From NCBI GenBank assembly GCA_963844175.1, contig CAWJNE010000014.1:19542-83541 (forward strand): 64,000 bases of DNA, written 5' to 3'. Both the position numbers and the translations under genes were made by a program. Positions 56,526 through 64,000 of this stretch are shown one piece after another. Each line of letters starts with the position of its first letter. Position 1 is the stretch's first letter. The notes under the pieces were generated by a model that had not been told where the DNA came from, searched no databases, and worked only from the letters and a program-made list of their open reading frames with translations. Source of the DNA: JALZMG01 sp963844175. GTDB taxonomy: Bacteria; Actinomycetota; Acidimicrobiia; Acidimicrobiales; Ilumatobacteraceae.

Positions 56526-58496
56526 CTACCCGGGCACGTTGCCGATCCACCACCCGGCGAAGTCGGGGTTGACGACCGTCGGGTCGTCCGACCCGGTCAA
56601 CGTGCCGACGGCGGCGAGGATGTCCGCTTCGAGGTCCCAACCGGCCGAGTTCGTCTCCTCGTAATGGTCCTCGGCCTCGCCGAAGGCCTGCCCGTAGCGA
56701 CAGCTCGCCGAGAGCGCCGTCGCGGCTGCATCGTCGTCGGGCAAGAGGGAGGGGTCCTCGGTGATCGCCTTGCACGTCGCGCCGGCGACGGCGTCGGGGA
56801 ACTCGATCACTTCGGCGTCGAAGAGGGACTGGCACGTGCCGTCGCCGGCGAGTGCGTCGGCGACGCACAGGACTCGGTAGTCCGACAGGGGGACGGCGTA
56901 GCCGAGCTCGTCGTTGCCAAGCCCGACGATCCAGCGGTACTGGTCGGACATGCGGTTCTTGGCGTAGCCCGACGTGAGGTAGGCGTCACCAGACGCGTGC
57001 AACGTGAGATCGTCGGCGTGCCATTGCTCCGGCGTGGCCGGATACCCGGCAGGCATCCCGATCGTCGACTCTGGCACCACCTCAGCCGGCAGCCACATCA
57101 TCCCGACGGGACCGATGCGCAGGTACGCCGCCCGAGTCCGCGCGTGGTCACCAGCCCGGATCTCGCCGACGACCGGATCCGCCTCGGTCGCAAAGCCGTC
57201 GGGCGCGCACGTCGTGTCGTCCTTGGGCCCTGTGGCCGGGCAGGTGTACAGCATCCCCGGGGTGTGGCCGAGCGACGTGAAGCCGTCGTCGCCGCGCACC
57301 AGGAGCAGGCGGAAGCCGATGTTGGACATGCGGGTGTAGAAGGTCGCGACGTCGTACTCGACGGTCGGCCGCGTGACCGGGGCTGCCGACTCCAGTGCCG
57401 TCAGCGCCGCCGTCGCCAGCTCGCGCCCGATCAGGTAGGCACGGCGGAAGTTGCGCTGCTGGAAGTCAGACGCGCCGAGGGGCGGCTCGGCGCCCACGGG
57501 TGGGACGAGCCCGAGCCCGAGCGGCGCCTCTTCGTCGACCTCCCAGACGTTGGCGCCGAGAGGGGTGATCAGGCCGCCGACGGCGCCGTTGAAGTACGCC
57601 GCCTCGCCCCCCAGCCGCTCCTCGATGATCCTCGTCGCCCACCCCGGGAAGTCGGCCGTGAAGTACCGATCCTCGAACGTGCACGGGTCGAGGCCGATCT
57701 GCGCGCAGTCGTCGACGATGCCGTCCGCGGGCGGCTCCCAGAACAAGGTCGTCTCCGGATGGTTGGCCCAGAACAGCAACGTGGCGATCGTCGAACCGTT
57801 CGTGGCCGTGGCCCGCAGGACCCCGAGCGTCGGATCCAACACCTGTGGGTCTCGAGAATCGCGCAGCCCGAAATGGTGGTCGGTTTGGGCGACGTCCAGG
57901 CGGGCCGGCCGCAATTCGGCGATCGCCTCGGCGACGGCCGCCGCGGCCTGATCGATCATCAAGTCGTACCACTCGTGGTTGATGTCGAAGGCGGTGTCGG
58001 GGCCGTGGTGGTTGTGGTCGGCGGAGATCGCGATCTCCAACCGATCGGCCACCGACGGGCCGACCAGCGCCGCCACGCGCTCACGGATGACATCGCCGTC
58101 AGTGCCGAAGATCATGTAGAGGTTGGCGGCGACCACGACCGTGATGTTCTTGCCTTGCTGGGGCTGGAACGCCACCGCCGTGACCTGCATGTCGTCGTGG
58201 ACCCAGTGCGAGTCGGCGTCGCCATTGCCCACCGCCACACGGCCCTGGTCCCACGCGGGCACGAAGAGCCCGGGCGAGAACGGGTCCTGCGGATCGGGAA
58301 CCACCCCGGCGAGGTAGTCGTGGGAACCGTCGACCGTCGGCAGCACCGACCGGGACGCCGCGCCAACCTTGATCACGGCGGGTCCGCCGTTCGGCCCCGC
58401 TTGGCTCGAGATCTCCGGCGGCGGCGACGCCGCCGCGACAACCGGCACCGCCAGCATCCCGACCAGCACCGGCACACCGAGCACCCGCTTCAGCAT
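56526..58496 (-). CDS. Exported neutral-ceramidase-like hydrolase
   Basis: 656 aa. Signal peptide 1-24 (MLKRVLGVPVLVG, cleavage near AAASP). The SADHNHHGPDT segment (zinc-ligand His cluster) and LFWANHPETTLFW fit the N-terminal domain of neutral/alkaline ceramidases, although the C-terminal domain is not clearly alike. Paired Cys (DDCAQIGLDPCTF, CPATGPKDDTTC) suggest external disulfides. It may cleave amide lipids outside the cell. ATG 58496 is used because the signal peptide begins there. Confidence 0.72.
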   Translation of the reverse strand: MLKRVLGVPVLVGMLAVPVVAAASPPPEISSQAGPNGGPAVIKVGAASRSVLPTVDGSHDYLAGVVPDPQDPFSPGLFVPAWDQGRVAVGNGDADSHWVHDDMQVTAVAFQPQQGKNITVVVAANLYMIFGTDGDVIRERVAALVGPSVADRLEIAISADHNHHGPDTAFDINHEWYDLMIDQAAAAVAEAIAELRPARLDVAQTDHHFGLRDSRDPQVLDPTLGVLRATATNGSTIATLLFWANHPETTLFWEPPADGIVDDCAQIGLDPCTFEDRYFTADFPGWATRIIEERLGGEAAYFNGAVGGLITPLGANVWEVDEEAPLGLGLVPPVGAEPPLGASDFQQRNFRRAYLIGRELATAALTALESAAPVTRPTVEYDVATFYTRMSNIGFRLLLVRGDDGFTSLGHTPGMLYTCPATGPKDDTTCAPDGFATEADPVVGEIRAGDHARTRAAYLRIGPVGMMWLPAEVVPESTIGMPAGYPATPEQWHADDLTLHASGDAYLTSGYAKNRMSDQYRWIVGLGNDELGYAVPLSDYRVLCVADALAGDGTCQSLFDAEVIEFPDAVAGATCKAITEDPSLLPDDDAAATALSASCRYGQAFGEAEDHYEETNSAGWDLEADILAAVGTLTGSDDPTVVNPDFAGWWIGNVPG

Positions 58497-58504
58497 GAAC
58501 CGCG

Positions 58505-58510
58505 ACAATA
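58505..58510 (-). promoter_or_regulatory. -10 box of the ceramidase-like gene
   Basis: TATTGT on the minus strand ends 8 nt before ATG 58496. Confidence 0.45.
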
Positions 58511-58594
58511 CGGGTGCCGCCGCCGCACTCGAGCACGGGGCCACGTTGAACCGACCGGCGACATCCCGCCCCTGCTTCCCAGCCGAGCCGTTGG

Positions 58595-59038
58595 TCAGGA
58601 GCAGGTGCGGGGCGTGTCCGCCACACCCGGCTCAACGGCCGCTTCGGAGCCGGACTGCAGACCGAGCGCGGTGCGCACATCGAGGTGGCGCAACAGGAAC
58701 GCCCGCTCGTCGAACCGCCTTCGGCGCAGCCAGCCGGTGACTTCGTCGTTGCTCTTACTGGCGTTGCACGGGCCGCAGGCGGGCACGACGTTGTCGAGCG
58801 TGTATCGACCACCCCGGGAGATCGCAAGTACGCAGTCGCGCTGCAGCGGACGGTCGGTCGCGCCGCAGTACGCGCACCCACCCCACGTCGCTCGAAGCGC
58901 CATCCATTGCACGCCGGTGAGGTCGTGGTCGACGCGCGCCATCCGGCGTTGACGTCGGCGGACGGCTCGGGCCCGACGACCTCGGTAGACGGCCACGTCG
59001 CCAGCGTAAGCAACTGCGCGCCGCGTCGATCGGACCAT
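58595..59038 (-). CDS. HNH-type nuclease-like protein with altered motif
   Basis: 147 aa. Zinc-binding pairs CAYC and CGPCN frame a beta-beta-alpha metal motif: RDCVLAISRGG, then DNVVPACGPCNASKSND. The first His of HNH (usual DHV-P-SRGG) is Cys here, so nuclease activity may be lost. The N-terminal ~35 residues are Arg-rich. Just upstream lies the second MarR-type operator, whose minus-strand start (TTG 59073) is in another frame. Confidence 0.75.
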   Translation of the reverse strand: MVRSTRRAVAYAGDVAVYRGRRARAVRRRQRRMARVDHDLTGVQWMALRATWGGCAYCGATDRPLQRDCVLAISRGGRYTLDNVVPACGPCNASKSNDEVTGWLRRRRFDERAFLLRHLDVRTALGLQSGSEAAVEPGVADTPRTCS

Positions 59039-59077
59039 CGGTTGCGCATGGCGGCGAACGCATCGCTTGACAAGTTG

Positions 59078-59116
59078 GTCAGCCTACCTTACTCTCGACT
59101 GAGTCAGGTAACCTGA
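59078..59116. promoter_or_regulatory. MarR-type divergent promoter/operator, copy 2
   Basis: GTCAGCCTACCTTACT (59078-59093) and TCAGGTAACCTGA (59104-59116) are identical to 54765-54780 and 54793-54805; only the spacer differs (10 vs 12 nt). The minus side keeps TAGGCT plus 7 nt plus TTG TCA AGC, matching the MarR gene's GTG TCA AGC. The plus side drives the hydrolase pseudogene. Confidence 0.7.
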
Positions 59117-59145
59117 CCATTTGCGGTCGGGATGAAGGGAATCCC

Positions 59146-60115
59146 ATGTCCATCGACCGAGCGATCGCCGGCGAGCTCCCCACCTTCAATGACGTCGTGT
59201 GGATCGCCGGCCTCATCGCCGGGATCCTCGCCGACCTCCACGCCCTGCTCGAGGTCTCGGGCGAGACCGACCCCGTTGTGCTCGCCCGCCCACTCCTACG
59301 GCGGCCTCGTCGCCCGCTCCTTCGCCAACAGGTACCCCGACGACGTGGCCGGGATGGTGCTCATCGACAGCTTCTCCCCCGAGCTCAGAGACTCGATGGG
59401 AGACAACTGGCCGGCGTGGGTCCGCTGGAACGCACCAGCGGACGCGATCATCGCCGACTACCCGGACTACGAGCGGGTCGACTTCGACAAGGCGCTCGAC
59501 GAGATCGACCTCAACACGGCGATCAAGCCGATGCCGATGGTGGTCCTCACCGCCGACGCGCCGTATCCGGCCGTGCAGATCCCAGGTGTGCCTGCCGACA
59601 TGAACCTGATCACCCGCCACGCCCAGGACACATCGCAGCGCGAGGTGGCCCGGCTCGTACCGGCAGCCACGCACGTCACCGAGACCGACAGCGGCCACGA
59701 CATCATGCTCGAGAACCCAGTGGTCGTCTCGGAGTCCATCCTCGAGGTCCTCACCGCGGTCCGCGAAGGCCGCACCGGCATGGAGCTGGGCGCGACGTCG
59801 CGAGCGTTGCTGGATCAGGCGCTCGACGACGGGTTCGCGCCGTCCGGTGCCGCCGGCGCGACGGTCGCTGTGTGGATTCCTGGCCGCGGAGAGTGGGTGG
59901 CGACACGCGGCGTCGCCGATCCCGAAGGAGACGTTCGGTTCGGACGAGGACCGCCAGCGACGCTCGCCCACGCGGCATGCGGTGTCGTCGTGGCGCTCCC
60001 GCCTGACGGGTTATGGCACGATGACCCGCATCGCCTCCCTGGAGTCCAGCGTTGCGTTCCTGCCGCCGCAGCCACTGGCGACGTTCATCCACCGAGCCGT
60101 GACGAAGCCGCATGA
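59146..60115 (+). pseudogene. Broken alpha/beta hydrolase fused to a serine-hydrolase fragment
   Basis: ATG 59146 has AAGGGA (59135-59140) upstream. The first frame reads to VVLA near 59286, then must shift by one base to continue as HSYGGLVARSFANRYPDDVAGM, the nucleophile elbow and core of an alpha/beta hydrolase with the His in DSGHDIML. From ~59797 the text changes to ALLDQALDDGF and ATVAVWIPGRGEWVATRGVAD, the start of a beta-lactamase-type serine hydrolase; it loses sense near 59935. Two lesions and a truncated second domain make this a decayed fusion. Confidence 0.7.
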
Positions 60116-60141
60116 GCTCTTCGCCGGCCGTTAGCCGCAAC

Positions 60142-61086
60142 ATGAGCGCTCCGGTGTCGCTCGATCAGGTGTGGATCAGCGGCGGCCTGTTCGCCATGGG
60201 ATCCGATGACCACTACCCGGAGGAGTCGCCCATGCATCAGGTGACCGTGGACGGGTTCTGGATCGACCGGGCACCGGTGACGAACACGAGCTACGCCGTG
60301 TTCGTCGCCGCAACCGGTTACGTCACGGTCGCCGAACGCCCGCTTGATCCGGCCGACTTTCCCGGGGCCCCTCCGGAGAACCTGCAGCCCGGGTCGCTGG
60401 TGTTCACGGGCACGCCAGGCCCGGTCGATCTACGGCACCTGTCGCAATGGTGGACCTGGACACCCGGCGCATCGTGGCATCATCCGGAGGGACCAGCGAG
60501 CACCATCGACGATCGGGGTGACCATCCGGTCGTGCACCTCGCGGCGGAAGACGCAGATGCATTCGCGACCTGGGCGGGGGTGACGTTACCGACCGAGGCA
60601 GAGTGGGAGCTCGCCGCACGTGGCGGCCTCGATGGCGCCGCCTTCACCTGGGGAGATGAGCCCCGACCCGGCGGGCGGCTGATGGCCAACGTCTGGAACG
60701 GCGAGTTCCCGTGGCGCAACACGCTCGCCGACGGCTTCGCACGAACCTCGCCGGTCGGGTCGTTCCCACCCAACGGGTTCGGCCTGTTCGACATGGCCGG
60801 CAACGTGTGGGAGTGGACCGCCGACTGGTACAGCGCCCGTCATCCGGCGAACGCCGACAACCCGTGCTGCGCCCCTCGTAACCCCAACGGCGGCCATCGC
60901 GAGGCGAGCTTCGATCCGGCCCAACCACAGTTCCCGATACCTCGCCGAGTGATCAAGGGCGGTTCACACCTGTGCGCCGACACCTACTGCCTGCGCTATC
61001 GGCCCGCCGCTCGCCGCCCGCAGATGATCGACACCGGCACGAGCCACCTCGGCTTCCGCATCGTCCGCCGTCCGACCAGCCAGTAG
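60142..61086 (+). CDS. Formylglycine-generating enzyme (SUMF1/FGE family)
   Basis: 314 aa. It converts the Cys of a sulfatase CxAxR motif to formylglycine. IKGGSHLCADTYCLRYRPAAR holds the two catalytic cysteines (about C278 and C283) in the right spacing; AVTNTSYAVFVAATGY-like N-terminal and NVWEWTADWYS motifs are present. The partner sulfatase, with a CTAGR site, is encoded 1.1 kb downstream on the other strand. ATG 60142 was preferred to an in-frame ATG ten codons earlier, which would overlap the pseudogene; neither has a good ribosome site. Confidence 0.93.
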   Translation: MSAPVSLDQVWISGGLFAMGSDDHYPEESPMHQVTVDGFWIDRAPVTNTSYAVFVAATGYVTVAERPLDPADFPGAPPENLQPGSLVFTGTPGPVDLRHLSQWWTWTPGASWHHPEGPASTIDDRGDHPVVHLAAEDADAFATWAGVTLPTEAEWELAARGGLDGAAFTWGDEPRPGGRLMANVWNGEFPWRNTLADGFARTSPVGSFPPNGFGLFDMAGNVWEWTADWYSARHPANADNPCCAPRNPNGGHREASFDPAQPQFPIPRRVIKGGSHLCADTYCLRYRPAARRPQMIDTGTSHLGFRIVRRPTSQ

Positions 61087-61094
61087 GAGCAACC

Positions 61095-61130
61095 ATGACC
61101 AATCCACGCCACCGAGCGCGGGTGCATTGA
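61095..61130 (+). CDS. 11-codon upstream peptide before the HAD phosphatase gene
   Basis: ATG 61095 has AGGAG 4-5 nt upstream and codes MTNPRHRARVH; its stop lies within TGACATG, where the next ATG (61132) begins the HAD gene. The HAD gene has no ribosome site of its own, so reinitiation after this peptide could drive its translation. Confidence 0.4.
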   Translation: MTNPRHRARVH

Positions 61131-61131
61131 C

Positions 61132-62076
61132 ATGGCCGGTGACGCCCTGCTCGCGTCGTGGGCCGACACCCCGATTCGGGACACGATCATCGGATTCGTC
61201 GACGCGGTCACCACTGAGGGCTCCGACCGGTTCGTGCCGGCCGGCGAACGGATCGCCACGTTCGACAATGACGGCACCCTGTGGACGGAGAAGCCCATTC
61301 CGATCCAGCTCGACTTCACCTTGTTCCGCTTGGCCGAACAGGCCAGCGCCGATGCCACGCTCGCCGACCACCAGCCCTACAAGGCGGCGTTGGCCAAGGA
61401 CTACCACTGGCTCGGCGCAGCGATGGTCAAGCACTACCACGGCGACGACGCCGACATGGGCCTCCTGATGGGCGCGGTCTCGAACGCGTTTGCAGGGATG
61501 GACGTCGAAGCGTTCGCCGCCGAGGTCCGCGACTGGATCGAGCACGCGACACATCCGGTCCTGCAACGGCCGTACCTGTCATGTGCGTTCGTGCCGATGA
61601 TCGAACTTCTCCGCTACCTCGAAGCCAACGGGTTCATCACCTACATCGCGTCCGGCGGCGACCGGGACTTCATGCGCCCGTTCGCCGAAGGTCTCTACGG
61701 CCTCCCGCCCGAACGGATCATCGGCAGCACGCTCGGACTCGACCTCGACGCCGACTCCGAGGTCGCCGGCCTTCTCTACAAGTCGCAGATCGAGTTCTTC
61801 GATGACGGCCCCACCAAGCCGGTACGCATCTGGAGCCGCCTCGGGCGACGTCCTCTGATCGCCGCCGGCAACTCCAACGGCGACATCGAGATGCTGCACT
61901 TCGCCCGGAGCAGCCAGCGCGACGGGTTGCGCATTCTGGTGCGCCACGACGACGCCGACCGTGAGGGCACCGCTTACGACCAAGGTGCCGAAGACGCGTT
62001 GGCCCGGGCAGCCGAACGCGGCTGGACGGTCGTCTCGATGGCGAACGACTGGACCCGCGTCTTTTCCGACGCCTGA
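61132..62076 (+). CDS. HAD-superfamily phosphatase (phosphoserine-phosphatase-like)
   Basis: 314 aa. Motif I is FDNDGTLW (nucleophile Asp ~44), motif II is IASGGDRDFM (around 178), and the Lys of motif III and AAGNSNGDIEML (motif IV) follow. A large helical cap (~55-160) fits a PSP-like enzyme acting on a phosphorylated small molecule. The gene follows FGE by 45 bp and an 11-codon upstream peptide. Its link to sulfatase function is only positional. Confidence 0.88.
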   Translation: MAGDALLASWADTPIRDTIIGFVDAVTTEGSDRFVPAGERIATFDNDGTLWTEKPIPIQLDFTLFRLAEQASADATLADHQPYKAALAKDYHWLGAAMVKHYHGDDADMGLLMGAVSNAFAGMDVEAFAAEVRDWIEHATHPVLQRPYLSCAFVPMIELLRYLEANGFITYIASGGDRDFMRPFAEGLYGLPPERIIGSTLGLDLDADSEVAGLLYKSQIEFFDDGPTKPVRIWSRLGRRPLIAAGNSNGDIEMLHFARSSQRDGLRILVRHDDADREGTAYDQGAEDALARAAERGWTVVSMANDWTRVFSDA

Positions 62077-62216
62077 ACCGCCGCAGCCCGAGCAGGTTCA
62101 TCGTCCGTCGTCAGCTGCCCATGCTCGCCTCGTTCCTCGACCACGCCGGTCCCCATCCGGCGTCCAGGATCTCGACCGGTCCGGTAGACGGTGACGCCTC
62201 CACGAGCCCGTGAACG

Positions 62217-63761
62217 TCAGCGACCGGCCAGGAACGCGTGGAGCTTGGCCAGCGCATGATCGATCGTGAACGTCGCCGGCTCGTGGCGAGGAGGGAACTC
62301 CTCGAACGTCTCGAGGAACTTCGTCACGATCACCGTCGCGTAGCCGGCGATGTAATTGCGGTCGATGAACCAGTCCCAGTAGGTGTTCGACGTCTGATCG
62401 GCCCGCTCGAACGGATCGGTGCGCAAGTTGAAGATCTTCGGCACCCGCAACGTCGTGAACGGTTCGGCCCAGATCTGGAACGTTCCTTGCACCCGCTGCT
62501 CCATGAACACGACCTTCCAGTTGTCGAAGCGCACGCCGAGTACGTCGGCGTCGTCGGAGAAGTAGATGAAGCCCTTTCGCGGGCTGTCCGCGACCTCGCC
62601 CGTCAGGTACGGCAACAGGTTGTAGCCGTCGATGTGCACCTTGAAGTTCTTGTCGCCGGCCTGGTGGCCGACCTTGCACTTCTCGACGATGTCGGGCTCG
62701 CCGGCGGCAGCGAGGAACGTCGGCATCCAGTCGTGGTGCTGGACGATCTCGTTGGACACCGAGCCAGCCTCGATGTGGCCAGGCCACCGGATCAGTTCGG
62801 GAACCCGGAACGCTCCCTCCCAGTTGGTGTCCTTCTCACTGCGAAACGGGGTGGTCGCGCCATCGGGCCAGGTGTTGGCGTGAGGCCCGTTGTCGGTGCT
62901 GTAGATGACGATCGTGTCATCCGCGAGAGCAAGCTCGTCAAGCGCGTCGAGCACCTGGCCGACGTTGCGGTCATGGTCGACCATCGTGTCGTGGTACGGC
63001 GACTGCCAGTGGCCAGCCTGGCCGATGCTCTCCGGCTTGGTGTGCGTTCGCAGGTGCATGTGCGTGAAGTTCAGCCAGAGGAAGAACGGTGTGCCGGCCT
63101 CCTTCTGCTTGGTGACCCAGCCGATCGCGGCGTTGGCGATCTCGTCGTCGATGGTCTCCATCCGCTTCCGGTTGAGTGGACCTGTGTCCTCGATGCGCTG
63201 CTTCAGATAGGGCCCGAACTTGGGGTCGGACTCGCCGGCGTCGGTGTCCGTGGCCCACGAGTGGATCACGCCGCGCGGGTTCTGGATGTCGTGGAGGACC
63301 GGGTAGTTCTCGGCGTCGGGGAAGTCCGGCGACTCCGGATCCTCCTCGGCGTTGAGGTGGTACAGGTTGCCGAAGAACTCGTCGAAGCCGTGGTTCGTCG
63401 GCAGGTGCTTGTTCAAGTCACCGAGGTGGTTCTTGCCGAACTGTCCGGTGGCGTACCCGAGCGGCTTCAGCAGCTCGGCGATCGTGGGGTCCTCTGGGGC
63501 GAGTCCCACGTCGATGCCAGGGACACCGACCTTGCTCATCCCGGTGCGATACACGCTCTGACCACTAATGAACGCGGCCCGGCCCGCCGTGCAGCTCTGC
63601 TCACCGTACGAGTCGGTGAACTTCATCCCCTCCTTGGCGAGCCGGTCGATGTTCGGGGTCCGGTAGCCCATCAACCCGTCGCTGTAACACGACAGGTTCG
63701 TGATCCCGATGTCGTCACCCCAGATGACGACGATGTTGGGCTGCTTCGCTTCGTCGGACAT
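62217..63761 (-). CDS. Arylsulfatase-type sulfatase
   Basis: 514 aa. It hydrolyses sulfate esters. The formylglycine site SCTAGR places the modified Cys at 57 and Arg at 61. IWGDDIG (Asp16, Asp17) and IYSTDNGPH give the calcium ligands, and GKNHLGD the conserved Lys/His. Length and order are those of a cytoplasmic-type member: there is no signal peptide, unlike many secreted sulfatases. AGGAG lies 6 nt before ATG 63761. Convergent with the FGE/HAD unit that should activate it. Confidence 0.94.
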   Translation of the reverse strand: MSDEAKQPNIVVIWGDDIGITNLSCYSDGLMGYRTPNIDRLAKEGMKFTDSYGEQSCTAGRAAFISGQSVYRTGMSKVGVPGIDVGLAPEDPTIAELLKPLGYATGQFGKNHLGDLNKHLPTNHGFDEFFGNLYHLNAEEDPESPDFPDAENYPVLHDIQNPRGVIHSWATDTDAGESDPKFGPYLKQRIEDTGPLNRKRMETIDDEIANAAIGWVTKQKEAGTPFFLWLNFTHMHLRTHTKPESIGQAGHWQSPYHDTMVDHDRNVGQVLDALDELALADDTIVIYSTDNGPHANTWPDGATTPFRSEKDTNWEGAFRVPELIRWPGHIEAGSVSNEIVQHHDWMPTFLAAAGEPDIVEKCKVGHQAGDKNFKVHIDGYNLLPYLTGEVADSPRKGFIYFSDDADVLGVRFDNWKVVFMEQRVQGTFQIWAEPFTTLRVPKIFNLRTDPFERADQTSNTYWDWFIDRNYIAGYATVIVTKFLETFEEFPPRHEPATFTIDHALAKLHAFLAGR

Positions 63762-63859
63762 GTCTACTCCTACAAGATGAACGGTTCGCGTGGCCGGTCT
63801 GTTTACGTCGTGGGGTCAGAGTGTCAGGGTTGATCCCGTCACTGCGCAGGGCGTCGGGA

Positions 63860-64000
63860 TCAGGTGGCTGGCAAGCAGGCGGCCCCGTCGCCGCGCACCG
63901 ACACGACGAGGCCCGCGTTGGCGGCAGCCCTTGGGGTAACCGACCGCGGATCCTCGACGGTCTGCGGTGCCATCCGGCTGATCGTAGAGCCGAGCTGGAT
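63860..64000 (-). CDS. C-terminal fragment of a gene entering from the right edge
   Basis: 46 codons open to the window edge end at TGA 63860-63862: ISRMAPQTVEDPRSVTPRAA and, further on, LVVSVRGDGAACLPAT. Third-position G/C is normal for coding DNA here. No family recognised; it could be an exported protein's end. Confidence 0.35.
   Translation of the reverse strand: MQLGSTISRMAPQTVEDPRSVTPRAAANAGLVVSVRGDGAACLPAT

Noticed and set aside
62077..62216. Remnant between the HAD and sulfatase genes
   Set aside because: All frames show low-complexity Arg/Pro/Ser text and no recognisable motif; there is also no clear hairpin.

Overview
The window is about 70% G+C with dense, often overlapping genes. 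The gene content is typical of a free-living actinobacterium: an Fpg/Nei glycosylase starting PEGDTIHR, split-barrel flavin/F420-type oxidases, a WS/DGAT wax-ester synthase, a DUF4916 NUDIX protein, AAA/TPR-linked class III cyclases and many leaderless starts. My best guess is the class Acidimicrobiia (Ilumatobacter-like). That is an inference from gene content; there is no rRNA or other phylogenetic marker here. I saw no tRNA, CRISPR array, intact insertion sequence or prophage.

Layout. 0-3 kb is a minus-strand operon of an unknown protein, an MpaB/Lcp-like oxygenase and the first codons of what looks like a class III cyclase cut by the window edge. 3-24 kb is mostly housekeeping: a hydrolase, the GTPase TypA, a 1-Cys peroxiredoxin, an NMN-adenylyltransferase-like protein with an OafA acyltransferase, a large cyclase/AAA/TPR regulator, a MacB-type ABC exporter, Nei, NUDIX, then a WS/DGAT-lipase-PhoD phosphatase run. 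24-36 kb holds DsbA-like, acyl-CoA dehydrogenase, enoyl-CoA hydratase, GpsA, a flavoprotein, a GT-C glycosyltransferase, an AceE-type E1 enzyme, a GlgC-like nucleotidyltransferase and a three-gene small-membrane-protein/PRC-barrel operon.

36-49 kb contains an exported M28 peptidase and the most unusual locus. Two transcription units diverge from overlapping -10 boxes at 45.45 kb. Leftward run an unknown 544-aa protein, a cyclase/AAA/TPR regulator and a carotenoid-desaturase-type flavoprotein. Rightward run a phasin-like protein and a polyprenyl diphosphate synthase. The first proteins on the two sides share a C-terminal domain. Next come a cobalt-type nitrile hydratase (beta then alpha), a K+ channel and a GNAT acetyltransferase.

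49.6-64 kb looks like a younger, partly decaying accessory region. It has a frameshifted NmrA-type reductase, a short UvrA paralogue, an AraC/VOC pair, MarR, a truncated cupin, an App1-like phosphatase, a ceramidase-like exported hydrolase, an HNH protein with an altered motif, a broken hydrolase/serine-hydrolase fusion, and a sulfatase with its formylglycine-generating enzyme. One MarR-type promoter/operator occurs twice here, about 4.3 kb apart.

Two genome-wide habits show throughout. At least fourteen starts have a TANNNT-like -10 box only 6-8 nt upstream, which points to leaderless mRNAs. Many gene ends carry long, nearly perfect palindromes, some sharing sub-motifs.
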